NCBI GenBank assembly: GCA_025331435.1
Contig: JAIWNI010000150.1
Location: 1 to 50,057, forward strand
From: Choanephora cucurbitarum
Taxonomy: Eukaryota; Mucoromycota; Mucoromycetes; Mucorales; Choanephoraceae
Direction of reading: 5' to 3'
Length of the DNA: 50,057 bases
Both the position numbers and the translations under genes were made by a program. The notes below the pieces were generated by a model, which worked only from the letters and a program-made list of their open reading frames with translations, did no database searches and was not told where the DNA came from. Below, one piece after another: positions 21,746-32,977 of this stretch; position 1 is the first letter of the stretch; each line of letters starts with the position of its first letter.

Positions 21746-23262
21746 GCTCTTTTCTTTATCTCTTGAGTACAGTCTTATACTTCTTGCGTTAGTTTGCTGA
21801 GAGAAAGTATCAACAGCATTTCAAGCGCAACTATTACTGACAATCTTTCGTTCTTTCTTTTTCTTTTTTTTATCAGCCTATCGTATGTTTTTTGTCATTT
21901 CTGATGATTGTACGAATAGGTTGGAGATGACTACACTATCCATCACTTCTAGACTGTATGTACTGTATGTACTGTATCGTGAGAAAGAAATAGGTGCATT
22001 GATTGTGATAACTCTTTAGTCAGAAAACAAATCATAAACCAAGAAAAAAGAATAGCTTGTTTTCCGAATCAGTAGGTTTGACAGCTCTTCTTCATGTGCA
22101 CTACCAAAATACGAAGAAGAGAAAAGCCTCTGTATGTACTTTTTAATCGTATACTATTGTATGTCTAACTGAAGTGTGGGCATATAGCACAATAGGCTTT
22201 TTGTAAACAGTGTACTGGAAGATCGAATAGACTAGTTGAACCTAAAAAAAAAGGGGGGAGGGGAGGGGGAAAAGAGAGGAAGAAAGATGCCAGATAACAG
22301 TTTAGAGGTTGTTGCTTGGAAAGGAAATCCAAATAGCAGACATCCAAAAACAAATAAGGTTTTATTACCCTCATAACCAAGAGATAATTCAAGTGTAACA
22401 AGTGTCTGAAACGCTTTGGAGAAAGATAAACCAAAAAAAGGGCAGAGAAAGAAAAGCGATTGGCTCTCAAGTAATAGAGTATGTCATATGTGAGAAAACA
22501 CAATAGCTAAAGCAAGGAATATCTATCGTAGGCTAAAATCAACCTGTCAGAGGTTCAAAGAATATAAGAGAAAGATTTAATTTTTTACTTTTTGCTCTCT
22601 CTCTCTTCTTCTTATACAATTGTATCATTATTGTAAGGGTTCATTGGATCTATTTGAAAAGACTGGTTAAACACTTTCTATAGAACAAGAGATGAGAAAA
22701 ACACTTGAGATGTATCTTTATAAATCAGATTGTATCAACACTATCTCATACTTCTTTTTTTTTTACTAGAAGAGTATGATTGGTAACTTGGTCACAAATA
22801 ATTTTGTTCTGACATGTCAGTGAAACAACGATATGACTAATAGCAATAAGGGATTACTTTATAACAGTGATAAACACACTCACGCGCTTTGACTTCAATC
22901 ACAGGAGCTGAATTTGGGTCGGAAACACTAAAGGATGATGTACTTGGTTGACAGTAGTAAAGCTTTGAGCTTTAAACCTTTTCTTCTTCTTCTTCTTTTT
23001 GGTTCTTTTGCATCCATGCAACTTTTCTTAGCCTTGTGCTCAACGTTAAATGCATCTTCTCAATCCCTTTTAGTTATACATAGAGACAGCTTTCTTGATC
23101 TTATGCTTTTACTCATCTGGATATAAGCGTACAAGCATAAACTCTTTTAACAGCGTTTCTATCCATTATGCTGAAGAGTACGATGAGTAATCGCTATTGA
23201 ACGTTGAATTATTGCCATCAGGAAGGCGTCCGTCTACCAGAAAGTGTTCATACTACCACGCG
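21746..23262. other. No gene seen
   Basis: AT-rich flank. A 63-codon plus ORF at 22935-23126 is hydrophobic and pyrimidine-driven. A 22168-22503 minus frame is also a poor candidate. Confidence 0.4.
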
Positions 23263-23310
23263 AGTCTCAATGGTTCTCAATGGTTCTCAATGGTTCTCAA
23301 TAGTTCTCAA
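23263..23310. repeat. 10-bp tandem repeat (TCTCAATGGT)
   Basis: Seen: about 4.5 copies, the last with an ATAG variant. Confidence 0.95.
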
Positions 23311-23430
23311 CAGTAGTTTGTGCGAAATTACAAACACGTCTCCAACAACTATGATCATGATCATAATAAAGTAGGTTGTACACACACTATTCCGAGTTCA
23401 ATCCATCATGGTCTCATGTAATCCAGTACA

Positions 23431-24990
23431 ATCCAGTCCAATCCACTTGGGTATATCTCTTCTTTACTTCTGTCTCTTACTTTGCTTCTTTAACTACCTC
23501 TCGTAATCTATTTTGTGTCATATAGTTTGTGCGTGGCCCGTGCTCAACCTATCCATTCTATATGCCTAATCAACATCCAATATTCAATATTCAATATCCA
23601 ATATCCAATATCCAATATCCAATATCCAATATCCAATATCCAATATCCAATATCCAATATCCAATATCCAATATCCAATATCCAATATCAGGTATCCAGC
23701 TCGCTGTCATATTTTCTTCGTTTAAGATTCGTTCAAACACTAATACCACTTTTTCTCATATCCTACCACTCAACTATGCGCGAATAGTATCCTTTTGTGT
23801 CGCATCCCTCCAGTCCAACCTATTGCCCAGACACTCCTCTTTTGCATCTGTTCCATATTCGCCATTCGACACTCAGATCAGTGCCTTTGTGTTGTCAAAT
23901 CTCGAAAAATCCAAATAAAAGACTTCTCTCTTTTTGTCCTTTTCTAACTTTGTCTATGACCTTTTTCTTCATAGGATTGCTTGTCGAGCAGTTGGTTGAT
24001 GACGAGTTGAAAAAGTATGTTTGTGGTCAAGTCAACAAAAAAAAAAAAAGATCGAAATCAAGTCGATTAAAAATAAAACAAACAGGACAAGACCGAGCAG
24101 ACACACCGATTTGAACCTCGCATCTTAAAAGAGTTGTTGCTGTTGTTGCCTTTTTCTTTTTTTTTCTTCTTTCGGTTTCAGGCTTGGTCAGTCCAACTCC
24201 ATCTCTGTTTATCTTGGAATAAAGGGAAACAGAAAAAAAGAAAGTCGGAAACCAGATTGAGTTGAATTTCCTCAAACCACTTCTCCTGAATCGCATATCA
24301 CTTTAACTGCCATGACCATCAGGAGACATAAAGAGAAGAATGAAAAGCAAGCTGAGGAGCGATCTGATCGGTATTTGGCTCATTATCGACCCTTTCTTTA
24401 TTTTTTTTCTTTAGAATTTCACACGGCCAATAGAATACAAAAAAAAAACTTACTTGGATCCTAATCCTGAATCCACAGAAAACAGAGCCTTTCTGTAAGG
24501 AAGATAGCACAACAGGCGTAGTTTCTTTACTGCTTTTATTTCTATCTTTCTCCCTCTCACTCTCTCTCTCTCTTTGAACATAGTGAATGTCTACACGTCT
24601 TGACGCTTTCATCAAGTCCCAATTTTACTCTCACCTTCCTCTTTTGGAAGCCGTCGATCACATTCAACCTGTATTCCTTTACTATTAACCACCCTTCAAG
24701 CTTCACTTTTCGTGTATATTCTAACACTGTCTTCAAGAATTAGTCATTTACAACGCGGCTTTTATGGTTTACTTTCTGTTCTTTTTTTTTCACCCTTCCT
24801 TTCTGTTTCTTTTTGGGTTAAGAAAAAAAAGGTGATGTTACACAAAACCTTATTTCAACAAAAAATCCCATTTTTCCTCTTTATTTTTTTTGTTGCCCAG
24901 GATCGAAAAGCAGTGCATATCCTACTTTTACTTCTCCACAAACACAGGCAATACGGCAAAAAAGAAAGAAGCCTTGCATGAATTGGCAAG
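23431..24990 (+). repeat. Diverged third copy of the arm family
   Basis: Seen: collinear similarity to 1910-3540 in the left arm. Matched points are the CAATCCA block, a 7-bp minisatellite, the stretch at 23866-23945 versus 2395-2490, the exon-like pair at 24176 onward versus 2705 onward, 24545-24610 versus 3095-3165, and 24835-24870 versus 3440-3485. Identity is clearly lower than between the two inverted arms. A possible exon (24179-24211, acceptor ggtttcag) keeps the frame of the left-arm copy, but its donor has mutated to ATAAAG. Confidence 0.6.
23573..23699. repeat. 7-bp minisatellite (CCAATAT), locus 2
   Basis: Seen: about 17 copies of CCAATAT, the first few with TTCAATAT variants, the last CAGGTAT. 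The two long ORFs through it (repeating NIQYPIS) are artefacts of the heptamer being read in all frames. Confidence 0.97.
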
Positions 24991-24999
24991 TAAAAGAAG

Positions 25000-25442
25000 A
25001 AAGTAGTAAAGATGAGCCTTTAGAAGTTTATTTTTCTTTTTCAAACAATAAAGAGGGGATAAAAATCATGCTCTTTTACTGACTTTGAAATCTGATTCAT
25101 CATTCTTACTAAAAAGTAAAGCGCTAGACAACAAGAAGGACGCGGATGATGTTGATCACTATGGGCACCAAAAAAAAAAGAGATTGTTATGACAACACGT
25201 CATTTTGCGAACCAATCATCGGACAAAGAAGATATTCATGAGAAAATAGAGAGATAGAGAAGACAGAGAGAAAAAAAAAAGAGGCAAAAAAAAGACAAGG
25301 GTCGATAGAGAGAGCAAAAGAGAGAGAACTTTTGTTTACGCAACAACCATGCAAATCGATCAAATATTACTTGCATCTCTTTATTGACTTTTTTCTCTTT
25401 CTTTCACTTTTCTCTCACTCAACTTATATCGATTTATTTACC
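25000..25442. other. Upstream region of the 25443 gene
   Basis: Purine-rich then pyrimidine-rich sequence (aagaggcaaa, then ttttttctctttctttcac) immediately before an ATG with A at -3. Such CT-rich leaders are common upstream of fungal genes. No TATA box is evident. Confidence 0.35.
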
Positions 25443-26099
25443 ATGGAGCCCTTCAGACGAATGAATTTTCTCAACCTCATAATCGATGCCAGCAACAACA
25501 AACTCAGGGCTGACACAAAAAAAGGGTCCCCTCTCTCAAAGAGGCTCTTTGTTCAAAACTGTCTCAAGAATGCACAGAGAGAACACAGACGGCACTCTGC
25601 CATGATGTCTGCTGCTTCTGCCGCTGCTACTGCTCCCTCTCTTTCTCCTGAACCGCGCCTATACACGCCTCCTCCTATGCGTAGGATCCCACTGCTCTCG
25701 CCTTTGCCTGTGCCCTTGATGGCATTTGGGTCTCTTCCTGCTGGTGCTGGCACCAATGCAACGGTGACCATCGACACAGACACCTGCACCAACACCAACA
25801 CCACCACCACCACCACAATCAAACCTGTGTCCAGGACACCAACTAGTGTCCACACCACTACCACTATTACCGTTGCCACCACCACCACCATCGTCACCAA
25901 GGTGACTACTACCGTTACATTTTGCATTGCACCTGGTGACATTAGGAGTGTATACACCACCACCGCCAACACCGAGACAAGTGTGGCTACCGTCACAAGA
26001 AACGTTCCTGTTGCTCCTACGCCTACTGTACTGGGTAAGCGAAAGAGAGATGATGATAACGATGAAGAAGGTGATAGAAGTCGTTTTAGACGATTTTAA
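25443..26099 (+). CDS. Thr-rich single-exon protein with basic/acidic tail
   Basis: Seen: 218 codons from ATG 25443 (context taccATGG) to TAA. An upstream in-frame extension from a non-ATG codon is hydrophobic and pyrimidine-driven, so I reject it. Residues 1-55 are basic and contain RRMNFLNLIIDASNN. There follows an Ala run, a Pro-rich stretch (PPPMRRIPLLSPLPVP), about 90 residues dominated by Thr and Val, then GKRKRDDDNDEEGDRSRFRRF-type charged residues with a likely nuclear signal KRKR. No catalytic domain is recognised. Codon use is richer in GC than its surroundings. It is intact and single-copy in the window, so it is the best candidate for a resident host gene. A decayed low-complexity ORF is the alternative. 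Confidence 0.5.
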   Translation: MEPFRRMNFLNLIIDASNNKLRADTKKGSPLSKRLFVQNCLKNAQREHRRHSAMMSAASAAATAPSLSPEPRLYTPPPMRRIPLLSPLPVPLMAFGSLPAGAGTNATVTIDTDTCTNTNTTTTTTIKPVSRTPTSVHTTTTITVATTTTIVTKVTTTVTFCIAPGDIRSVYTTTANTETSVATVTRNVPVAPTPTVLGKRKRDDDNDEEGDRSRFRRF

Positions 26100-26167
26100 C
26101 TCTTCTTCTTTTCCTCTCTTCCTTTCTCTGGCGTCTTTTTCTTTTTCTGTCTTTTGCTTGTGGCTGC

Positions 26168-26765
26168 TGATTCGTCGGTGGCTGCAGCATACCAACAGGC
26201 CTTCGTTTGTGCTCTCCGCTTCCTTGCTTTGCGACTGCTGCTTTTTAGTCTGTGGTTGCAGCATTGACAACCCGCTGTCGTTTTTCTTGCTGGTTCCCTG
26301 CTCCTGCTCCTTGTCTGTTCCTTGTCTGTTCCTTGCCTGCTCTTCCCCTGCCCATGGCTGCTGCTTTGTCGGTGGCTGTGGTAGGTTTTCAAGGCTTTCG
26401 TCTGTGGTGCTTCTTTTTTCTTTTCGCTTGCTTGGTATTGCTGCCTATGTCAGTGCTGCTAGCATTTAATCACTGGCTGTCGTTCGTTTTGGTTCCTTGG
26501 TTTTTCCTTCTCTTGCTTGTTCCTGCTGCTGCCTATTCGGTAGCATGGCTTGCTTCACAGGCGTTCGTGTGTACTCCCTCCTTGCCTCCTCTCTATGGAT
26601 TAGCGACTGCTGCTTTGTCAGTGGTTGTGCCTACCATCACTGGCTGTCGTTCATGCCGGGTTTTTTTTTCTAACTTTTGCTTGTTCCAGCTGCTGCTGCT
26701 TTGGCGGTGGTATGGCTTGCTTTACAGGCCTCTGCTCCGGTCGGTCCTTTACCTGCCTTTCCTAC
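26168..26765. repeat. Imperfect long tandem repeat (about 240-bp units)
   Basis: Seen: recurring words in the same order: GACTGCTGCTTTgTCAGTgGTTG, then ACTGGCTGTCGTT, then TTGCTTGTTCCtGCTGCTG, then GGTATGGCTTGCTTcACAGGC, about three times with many indels. Overlapping frames are open but change between units. Inference: an old tandem duplication, directly downstream of the Thr-rich gene and of similar GC content. Confidence 0.45.
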
Positions 26766-26867
26766 ACTTGCAGATACAAATAAACAAATGCATCTTTTTC
26801 ATTGATAGAATGCTCACAAATACTTGTATTTTGGTTTTCTTGGTTAGCCTGTGGATGTTTTTTGAGT

Positions 26868-27219
26868 ATCGATCCGCTTGATTTCGCGAAACATAATGTG
26901 GTTGGCAAGAGATGGTTTAAAGTAGTGATCTCAAGAGTAAGTTTTGTTCTTTTACTTTCGCCTTCTTTCTGTCTCTTTCTTTTCTTTTTTGATTGCTCGA
27001 TATAAAATCGAAGCCTCAGCTAAAAGAACACCTTCTGATCAGATCTCTTCAAGCAAGAAAAGCGGACTGATGGCACTTGTTTTATTGCATACAGCATCTC
27101 ATCGAATATGGGGATCTTTATACCTACTGGCTCAGTTCTTTCCTCTTCAATTAACTCCTCTTCAGGTGATTGCAATCATGCATACAGAATCCAGTCAATT
27201 ATCTAGGACTTGGTTCTAA
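26868..27219 (+). CDS. Two exon-like segments of an unknown gene
   Basis: Seen: segment 26868-26936 reads SIDPLDFAKHNVVGKRWFKV and ends at the donor GTAAGTTTTG. A pyrimidine-rich intron-like stretch follows. Two readings are open after an aatcgaag acceptor (27013): one short (to a TGA at about 27068), one long to TAA 27217-27219 containing SGLMALVLLHTASHRIWGS. Phase favours the short one if the first segment ends in phase 0. No domain is recognised and the gene start is not visible. Confidence 0.33.
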
Positions 27220-27304
27220 TGCCGAGTGACAATACACAAACTAAAGCTTCTGACGGATGTTAAAGATCCAGTGGGATGGTGCACATCTGTCTGATGTCAG
27301 GTAT

Positions 27305-27640
27305 TTATTTGTTGCACGCAAAGCTGTCGACCTCAGAGTCTTTGTGAACTATTATCTTTCCTTTACTTGAGATACGTAAGGGATGATGGTTATATAGATT
27401 GCTGTGGAAGCTTCTTTCACAAACTATGGGTTCAATTGTAGGCATCCCTCTGGGGCTCTCTTTTTTTTTTATATCACCGCTCCAAAACCCTATTTGTCTT
27501 CTTTCATCTGCTTTGAGATGGCTGTGTGACAAATATCTCTTCTTTCTCATGCTAGCCATCAAGCAAACGATCGCATTGAGATAGTATCTGTTCTTGAGTT
27601 TGGTCTTCACATCCAAAACGAGCGTCAAATCATTTTCATA
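27305..27640 (-). CDS. Hypothetical basic protein fragment
   Basis: Seen: about 110 codons open to TAA, of ordinary composition, with LVLDVKTKLKNRYYLNAIV near the N-terminal side and a basic middle. No well-placed ATG begins the frame (the first Met is about 24 codons in), so this is a 3' exon or a fragment. The plus-strand ORF over the same bases contains a poly-T-driven Phe run and looks like the shadow. Function unknown. Confidence 0.32.
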   Translation of the reverse strand, partial: YENDLTLVLDVKTKLKNRYYLNAIVCLMASMRKKRYLSHSHLKADERRQIGFWSGDIKKKESPRGMPTIEPIVCERSFHSNLYNHHPLRISSKGKIIVHKDSEVDSFACNK

Positions 27641-27859
27641 CGAAAAAAGTCAAGCTTTCAAGAGGGGCTTTCATCAGCATGAGCTATGGTCTTATGATCT
27701 GCTAATCTCTGCTTCCTATCTCCTCTTAGGCTCTTGTCATCATAGTGCCAGCTTGTCGTGAAAAAGAAAATGGGTATTTTAACTCTAGTCTTAGCCTTCT
27801 ATCCTTGTTGCTTTGTTTTTTTTGTAAACAACACCTAACAATCCTTCTCCTCCCCTCCC

Positions 27860-28580
27860 CATTTTAGCTGTAACACACACATACTAAGTTCTCTTTCTCT
27901 CACAAACACATATACATTTTTATTTTCTTGTTGTTTGCCTGAAGCAATCCCTGACCTATCTATATCTTTACTCTCTATTCTTTCTGACTTGACTTACTGT
28001 CCGAACCTCACCAGAATGCTTTGAATGTAAGACATAGCCCTCAGAGCTCGTTGATTGGAAATACGAATGAGTCTTCGACGACCATAGTCAAACAATCCAT
28101 GCATATGCTGATCCAATTTCGTTACAACCAAAGCATAGCCCAGTTCAGATGCACATACTTCTTCTTCGCTTTCATCTTTTATCTTGTTTCTCCACCTACC
28201 TTTCATGACTCTTCTTGTCCTATGGCTCATGCCCTCTTTATGCTTGATGGATGCGTTGTCTGTGTTTGCTCAACACATATCACCCGATATTCATGCTTCG
28301 ATTTCGACACTCGATACTCGACTTCTGTATTCAGCATAAAACGCATACCATCCGACTTGTCAACACATCCTATCCTTCCTCATCGACACGATCCTTACTT
28401 TTACTAGTTCTGGCCCTTCTCGTTTTCTCGTCCAACTCGTTCTCCTTTATCTCGAATATAGTCTCTGTTTCTGCGCTTGCTCATTATGCTAGTATCATGC
28501 TGTATATTGCCGGGAACAAGGTATTTATGTTGACAAATCTCTAAAAGAAAAAAAAGGAAAAAAAAAGGAGGGGCAAGAAC
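27860..28580 (+). repeat. Diverged fourth copy of part of the arm family
   Basis: Seen: similarity in order to 4640-5990. Matches are tttagctgt, the CATATATACATTTTaTTttCTT stretch, CTTGACTTACTGT, then later CATTCGACA/CGATACTCGAC and ATCCTaTCCTtCcTCATC words. Weak and broken by indels. Confidence 0.4.
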
Positions 28581-28932
28581 TAGCATGTCGCGTCCTGGAA
28601 TGACTATTATCGTTTTTTGTTTGCGGTACTCAGAAAATAAACAGTGCTACCTGAAAGGTGTCAAATGGGGTGTACTCAAACACTATTTCTTGTACATCCA
28701 AGATTATAACAAAATCATCATGATCTACGCTTCTTCTTCTTCTTTTTTGGGACTGTTACCATACTCGAGAATTAGAAAAAGTAGGCATTACTAACGAAAT
28801 ATAATAATTATCATATATATTAATCCAATAAAAGCTATCGAAATAAATCTACATTTTACATAGTTAAAACCTATCTCACAGTCCAATATAAATTTCCCAA
28901 CATTACATACCTAAAAAACAATTAGCCATTTG

Positions 28933-29184
28933 TCAGTGGGTGAACGTAGATCTAAAAGCCGCTTTCGAGTTTGACTCTGCAAAGGTATAGTTCATCGTAA
29001 AATATAGTTGCAAGTCTAAGACTCTGTAGATCGAAACCTCCGTATAGCATGTGCACTGTGTACTGTTTTCAGCTTTGTACGAGACGGTTTGTTCTGCCAG
29101 CTCTAACCACTCAAGTTTGCTAGTTTGACATGAAATGGAGAGACTGAAAACGAGTTCATTTTCATCAGTCTGCAAGTCAAACAT
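28933..29184 (-). CDS. Hypothetical protein, 83 aa
   Basis: Seen: a complete ATG-to-TGA frame with balanced composition and good codon variety (contains LEWLELAEQTVSYKAENS and an STQCTCY motif). No signal peptide, no membrane segment, no recognised domain. Free of the pyrimidine bias that creates false ORFs elsewhere in the window. Could be a small gene or one exon. No paralogue was found here. Confidence 0.35.
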   Translation of the reverse strand: MFDLQTDENELVFSLSISCQTSKLEWLELAEQTVSYKAENSTQCTCYTEVSIYRVLDLQLYFTMNYTFAESNSKAAFRSTFTH

Positions 29185-30090
29185 AAAGTTATCGGAAATG
29201 CTTCAGAGCTTCACAGACGATACATTTTTACTTACTCAAAAAAAAAAAAGCAAAAAGAATGCTCGTATCATTCAATCGCTCTTTCCGTGATATGAATGAA
29301 AGTGCGGCTTTCACATCTGGAAACTTTTGTTAGACAAAGGCCATCTCTAAATTCAGTCCCAACATCACCCTAACGATTTCTCATATAATAAAGGGACATA
29401 TGCCAAATGATCAGACTCTCAGTGTATCATTTTACTATGTCAAAGACTCTTTGTTGATTTTCTATGACTCCAAAGTCTGCTAATAAATTGGAATGAAATG
29501 TATATCATGATTGAAAGCTACAACCATCTTGTTTGGTCCATTTTACCTTGAGCTTGGAGGTCAGGCACCATATAACAATCTGTTTACTTCTCTTCCATGA
29601 GCATCATGCTGGCATAGTATGCATGCTGTGCTTACTGAGACTGATTTCTAGGCTAAACCAAGGTGTGTTTCGAGGGCGACAAGAGAATATTAGAATAATG
29701 ACATTGGTCTCACTAATCTAGCCTTGTCCTCCAAACTCCATCGAGATATGATATTTCCAAATCCATTCCCTAAACATCCAAAAGCCAAAATCAACAGGTA
29801 AAATCTCGCACTTCAAAGTCTCATCAAGATAGTCAATGACAATGGGACAAACATGGTCAGGTGTTTATTTTTTCTTTCCAATCATCTTGTCAACAACAAA
29901 AAGAGACAGCAAAATAAGTTGCATCCGGACACAATATCAATACTGCTGAAGAGGTGTCTTGTTGTCTGAGAAGATCTCATGTTAGCAAGCCTACGCTGCA
30001 GATCCAAGGACTGTCTGCTATCCTTTTAAACTCAAACACTGAAAGACCTCTAACAATCGTCATCACACAATACATCCGTATACTCGCTCT
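29185..30090. other. Decayed coding remnants, no intact gene
   Basis: Short plus-strand codon-like pieces: 29400-29482 reads MPNDQTLSVSFYYVKDSLL and ends in a stop. About 29516-29600 reads ILFGPFYLELGGQAPYNN. Another frame runs 29533-29721. They lie in different frames, as expected for a decayed gene or transposase. I cannot name it. Confidence 0.3.
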
Positions 30091-31000
30091 ATCTCAATCC
30101 ACTTGCATGAATTTCCTTGTCTTTACCTGGTGGTTTGCTTCTTTCCCAACAATATCCAATATCCAATATCCAATATCCAATATCCAATATCCAATATCCA
30201 ATATCCAACCTTCCACGTTCGATGCGACATCTTGTTCCGTCCTCTTTTATCTATCTTACCTTCGAATTCAACAATAGCTACAGCCTATTCTGCAGCGAGA
30301 TACCTGTTCAACTAGCGTTTTTCCTTCCAACTGGTACCTACTCTGCATCTGCATTTGCTCAGGATACAAGCATTGTCTCAACCATTTATGTAACCTGGGT
30401 AGTTGTTGGTTCAGGTTTGCAAAACAGAAACAAGACGTTCCTCTGTCGTGCTCTCACTGTTCTTTTGCTTCTTTTTGGTGGGCTTTAGTTGGACATAGCA
30501 AGCATCTTTAAGTCAAAGGTCTCTGTGTGTAGATTCCATATTTGCATCCATGTTAAAGACGATTGCAAAAAAAAAGAGAGAAAGAGAGAGAGAGAGAGAG
30601 AAAAGCTGAAAGCTGAAAGCTGAAGGTGACCGTACAGAATGCAACAAGACGCTCGAAAGAGTAAAAGCAAGCAGTAACGTGTCGCATCATCAAGTGTCTG
30701 TCTTTACTGCTTTCATTTTCGACCTTAGTCTCTCTAATAACGTCTTTGCTGGTTCTGAAGAAGAAAGAAATAAAATAAAATAAAGCAAAGAAAAGAAAAT
30801 TTTTTGGTCCTTTTCGAGATTCGACTAATAATAGCACGAATAAGATAGTTTGTGTAACTGCAAAAGAAATCTTGGGAGGCTCTTTTTTTTTCTGAACGCT
30901 TTATTTTCATGCAAAAAAAAAAAGAAAAGGCTACCTTACAGACTCTTATTTTACGCGCATCGTATTTTTCTCGAGATTTTGTCGATTCGAAAGCAGGCTC
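30091..31000 (+). repeat. Diverged fifth copy of the arm family
   Basis: Seen: begins with CTCAATCCACTTGCATG as in the left arm (1911). The GTATAT donor is replaced by GAATTT. It carries the CCAATAT minisatellite. At 30890-30960 it has cgctTTATTTTCATGCAAAAAAAAAAA followed by a CTTATTTT word, matching 3415-3480. Confidence 0.4.
30150..30208. repeat. 7-bp minisatellite (CCAATAT), locus 3
   Basis: Seen: eight near-perfect CCAATAT copies, same orientation as the other two loci. Confidence 0.97.
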
Positions 31001-31153
31001 AGAGAGACAAGCAAGGAAGGCATTAAATTTAGCTTGGGCTTGCTGAATGCTTTTTGTTACTACCCATTTTATTGTGAATGCGACAACAAACAACACAAAT
31101 AGGCCTTAGCTAAGCATGCATATTCACAGGGATCAGTTTTGTCTTGGCTCATT

Positions 31154-31393
31154 TTACTCATGGTTGAACTTGACATTGAAACAAGGTAGACTGATCTGAT
31201 GGATACATAAAAGAGGTAGCATAAGATTGATCATGAATGCTATGTTTCTGTTAGTGATGACCAAGACAAGTGAAGCAAGCAGAGCAATGAACAGATGAAG
31301 CCATAATAATAAGCAAAACCACAAGACACTGATATTATCTATAGTTATAGCTGTAGATAAGGCTAAGATAGTCACCCAATTAGATTCTGACAT
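31154..31393 (-). CDS. Small hydrophobic (membrane-like) hypothetical protein, 79 aa
   Basis: Seen: ATG-to-TAA frame. Two long hydrophobic segments (about residues 20-48 and 52-70), separated by a short polar TNRN loop, would fit two membrane helices. Codon use is varied and not poly-T-driven, unlike most hydrophobic ORFs in the window. No domain is recognised. Could be an exon of a longer transporter-like gene, but no splice partner is evident. Confidence 0.28.
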   Translation of the reverse strand: MSESNWVTILALSTAITIDNISVLWFCLLLWLHLFIALLASLVLVITNRNIAFMINLMLPLLCIHQISLPCFNVKFNHE

Positions 31394-31399
31394 CTCTCT

Positions 31400-32460
31400 C
31401 TCTCTCTCTTTCCATTCTATGCAAACATTGATTCAATTCGCTTTGACACACAAACTCCTCTTCAGCCTTCAATGTCATTCGTTCAGCAGCTGGAATAGCC
31501 TATAGCTATGTGCTAGTCATTATTTTGCTTCACTTTTCATCTTGTTGGATCTGTCAAGATGTCAGGGAAATTCGAAAGAGGTAAAGCAGTAGCTATTTAA
31601 TTTTTCTGTAGGCTGAAACGCAAGCATATGAAAAGGGATAAAAAAGAAAACGGACATGATGCAAAAATTGCGCTGATCTTTCTGATTTTGTTTAAAAGGG
31701 AAAACGCGCTTTCTGCCTTCTTTTTTCTTCTTCTCTTTTCTTTAGTTTCATTCAAACTACAAAGTCATTTATACTACTACATAACCTCTGAAGCTGCAAA
31801 AAAGCTCTTTCACTCTCTACTCCTTTCTTCAATTGTCATGGTGCTCTCTCATTGTCTTAGTCCTTCTCTTCCCTCAAGCAAGCTACCAAACTAGTCTTCT
31901 TTTGTCTATTATGTTATCTTTTGGTATGGTTCTCATCTTTCCTCTATCAGCTCCATTCTAACTAACGTAAATCCAAATCACCCAATAGATCTCGAGCTCT
32001 AGTATCTCTCTACTCGTCTCTCTGCTCGTCTATCTGTCTTTCTGTCTATCTGTCTATCTGTCTGTCTGTCTGTCTGGCATGTTCAAAGTCGTGGGTCTTC
32101 CTCTCTGTCTTTCGGTATCTGCGGCATCCGCCAGGGTACCACGCTTCGGGCAAAAGGCTACTAGCTACTCTGGGTCATGAAGGTAGGCTTTAGCCTAACT
32201 TGTAGGCCCGTTAGGGGTAGGGTAACAGGGGAGGGAGGACTCATACTTTCGAGGCAGCTCACACTATGGTCTTTTCTTGGCCGACTCTCTATGTTTTTGT
32301 TCTGGTTTTTATCCTGGTCTTTATCCTAGTCTTGTCCTAGCCTTTGTCTTGGTCTTCATTCTGGCCTTTTTCTTTGTCTTCTTGCTGCTCTTCCTTCTCT
32401 GTCACAAGCAAAAAAAAACCCCCCTCAAAAACAACAACGAAAAAAATCAATGTCTATTTG
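31400..32460. other. No gene; tetranucleotide run and a GC-rich island
   Basis: A (TCTG)n run lies at 32029-32076. 32095-32265 is GC-richer and contains a short hairpin TAGGCT-tt-AGCCTA at about 32187-32200. I tested it for a tRNA fold and found none. Confidence 0.5.

Positions 32461-32462
<2 letters not shown>

Positions 32463-32527
<65 letters not shown>
32463..32527. repeat. (CT)n microsatellite
   Basis: About 32 uninterrupted CT units. Confidence 0.98.
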
Positions 32528-32531
<4 letters not shown>

Positions 32532-32977
32532 TTCTTGTTACTCTAAACAACTCTCCTCTATTATTTCACATCAATAAAAGCTCTAATCATTTCACATTAC
32601 ATTCTATCTAATTTGTTGAACAAAGGCATTCTGTAATTGTTGGCATTTTTGTTAAAAAATAAAATAAAAAGAAGATAATATGAATGCAAAGGAATCAAAA
32701 GCAATAAACACATCTTTGTTATCACTCAAAACTAAAACCAGATGGAAAGTAAAACACTGATATAATATTCCCTTTTGCAAGTGATGTTAGATATCCTTGG
32801 AACGCTTCCTTTTAGCTTAAAGCCGCTAAAGGCATTGTCAAAGGAAAAGAAAAGTCTAGAATAAATATGTGGAGCTTGTTGCAAGGTCTATGCTTCTCTT
32901 GGTGGAGAAAGCTTCAGTTGCCTCAAAGACTCTGCCGAAAGTCATAACACCTCTTTCTTTTTTTTGGTTACTTCCGC

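Noticed and set aside
23515..23918. ORFs with repeating NIQYPIS
   Set aside because: A 7-bp unit without stops is open in all frames. There is no sign of coding selection and the flanks are unrelated.
25553..25996. Val-rich minus ORF opposite the Thr-rich gene
   Set aside because: Shadow of ACC/ACA threonine codons. The plus strand has a proper start, tail and stop.
32095..32265. GC-rich island as a structural RNA or tRNA gene
   Set aside because: Only one short hairpin was found. No cloverleaf, no A/B box pair, no terminator-like T run at a fitting place.
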